Assembly (NCBI GenBank): GCA_035691285.1
Contig: DASSJI010000129.1
Span: 1-6,051, forward strand
DNA from: DATFEN01 sp035691285
Lineage (GTDB): Bacteria > Acidobacteriota > Vicinamibacteria > Fen-336
Direction: 5' to 3'
DNA length: 6,051 nt
Under the pieces are notes generated by a model. The model had not been told where the DNA came from. It saw only the letters and a list, made by a program, of their open reading frames with translations, and ran no database searches. Of the stretch, positions 5,914-6,051 are shown piece after piece. Within the stretch, counting starts at the first letter, position 1. Every line of letters starts with the position of its first letter. Made by a program: the position numbers and the translations under genes.

Positions 5914-5985
5914 ACGCCGCCCTTCGTCGTGGACGCGGCGGTCGCCGTCGGCTGGGTGCATCCGGCGCAGGCCACCGACGAGACG
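5911..5985 (+). pseudogene. VapC-like PIN-domain toxin relic (N-terminal part only)
   Basis: The frame reads TPPFVVDAAVAVGW followed by VHPAQATDET, closely resembling the first strand and helix of VapC-type PIN ribonuclease toxins (FVVDASVAxxWxxPxxAT), including the first catalytic Asp (DNA 5932-5934). Beyond about 5985 the frame stays open to the window end but becomes charged and proline-rich with no PIN features, so the rest is frameshifted or deleted. No ATG starts it: the expected position 5911-5913 is GCG. An in-frame GTG exists at 5929, too late for a complete first strand. Intact VapC is about 130 residues and cleaves RNA. Nothing recognisable was found in any frame at 5986-6051, so a repaired continuation beyond the window cannot be excluded. 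Confidence 0.6.
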
Positions 5986-6051
5986 AGGCGGCCCGACGAG
6001 CCTGGCCCAAGAGGCGATCGAGACGATACCGCCAGTTCGCGTCTCGCGAAC

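Noticed and set aside
1..6051. CRISPR arrays, tRNA or rRNA genes, insertion sequences
   Set aside because: I saw no evenly spaced repeats, no tRNA-like cloverleaf or conserved rRNA segment, and no transposase motif or terminal inverted repeats on either strand.

Overview
The window is GC-rich (hand counts of single 60-base lines: about 63% at 2221, 55% at 2881, 80% at 4921). It carries three intact protein genes, one possible gene end at the left edge, and two stretches of decayed regulatory or toxin-antitoxin genes. A large membrane Ser/Thr kinase, a membrane-anchored winged-helix regulator with a TolB-like propeller, and a PadR-type remnant together suggest an environmental, high-GC Acidobacteriota-like bacterium. 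This is inferred from gene style; no marker gene is present.

Layout. At 1-30 an upstream frame may end in an ATGA overlap with the kinase start. At 27-2627 (+) lies a transmembrane Ser/Thr protein kinase: cytoplasmic kinase domain, one membrane span, an extracytoplasmic domain of about 215 residues, then a multi-span membrane domain. At 2628-2973 there is no intact gene, but the minus strand holds a fragment of a PadR-family regulator at 2740-2798 in which two family motifs are fused after loss of the sequence between them. At 2974-3456 (-) is a small, probably exported HExxH metallopeptidase-like protein. It is transcribed divergently from the gene at 3564-5702 (+), which encodes a CadC/ToxR-like one-component regulator: winged helix, single membrane span and about twelve PD40/WD40-like repeats.

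Right end. After 5702 a short AT-rich patch with a possible promoter leads into a broken Phd/YefM antitoxin and the first part of a VapC-like PIN toxin. The antitoxin has lost its middle, and its two halves lie in different frames. Where an ATGA stop/start overlap would be expected the sequence reads GCGA.

How they fit together. Both large proteins place a cytoplasmic output domain (kinase or DNA-binding) on a membrane protein with an outside sensor-like region, so the window looks like signal-transduction territory with regulatory debris between the genes. No shared pathway or substrate can be read from the sequence. The least expected content is the debris: the PadR and toxin-antitoxin relics, which ordinary gene calling would miss.
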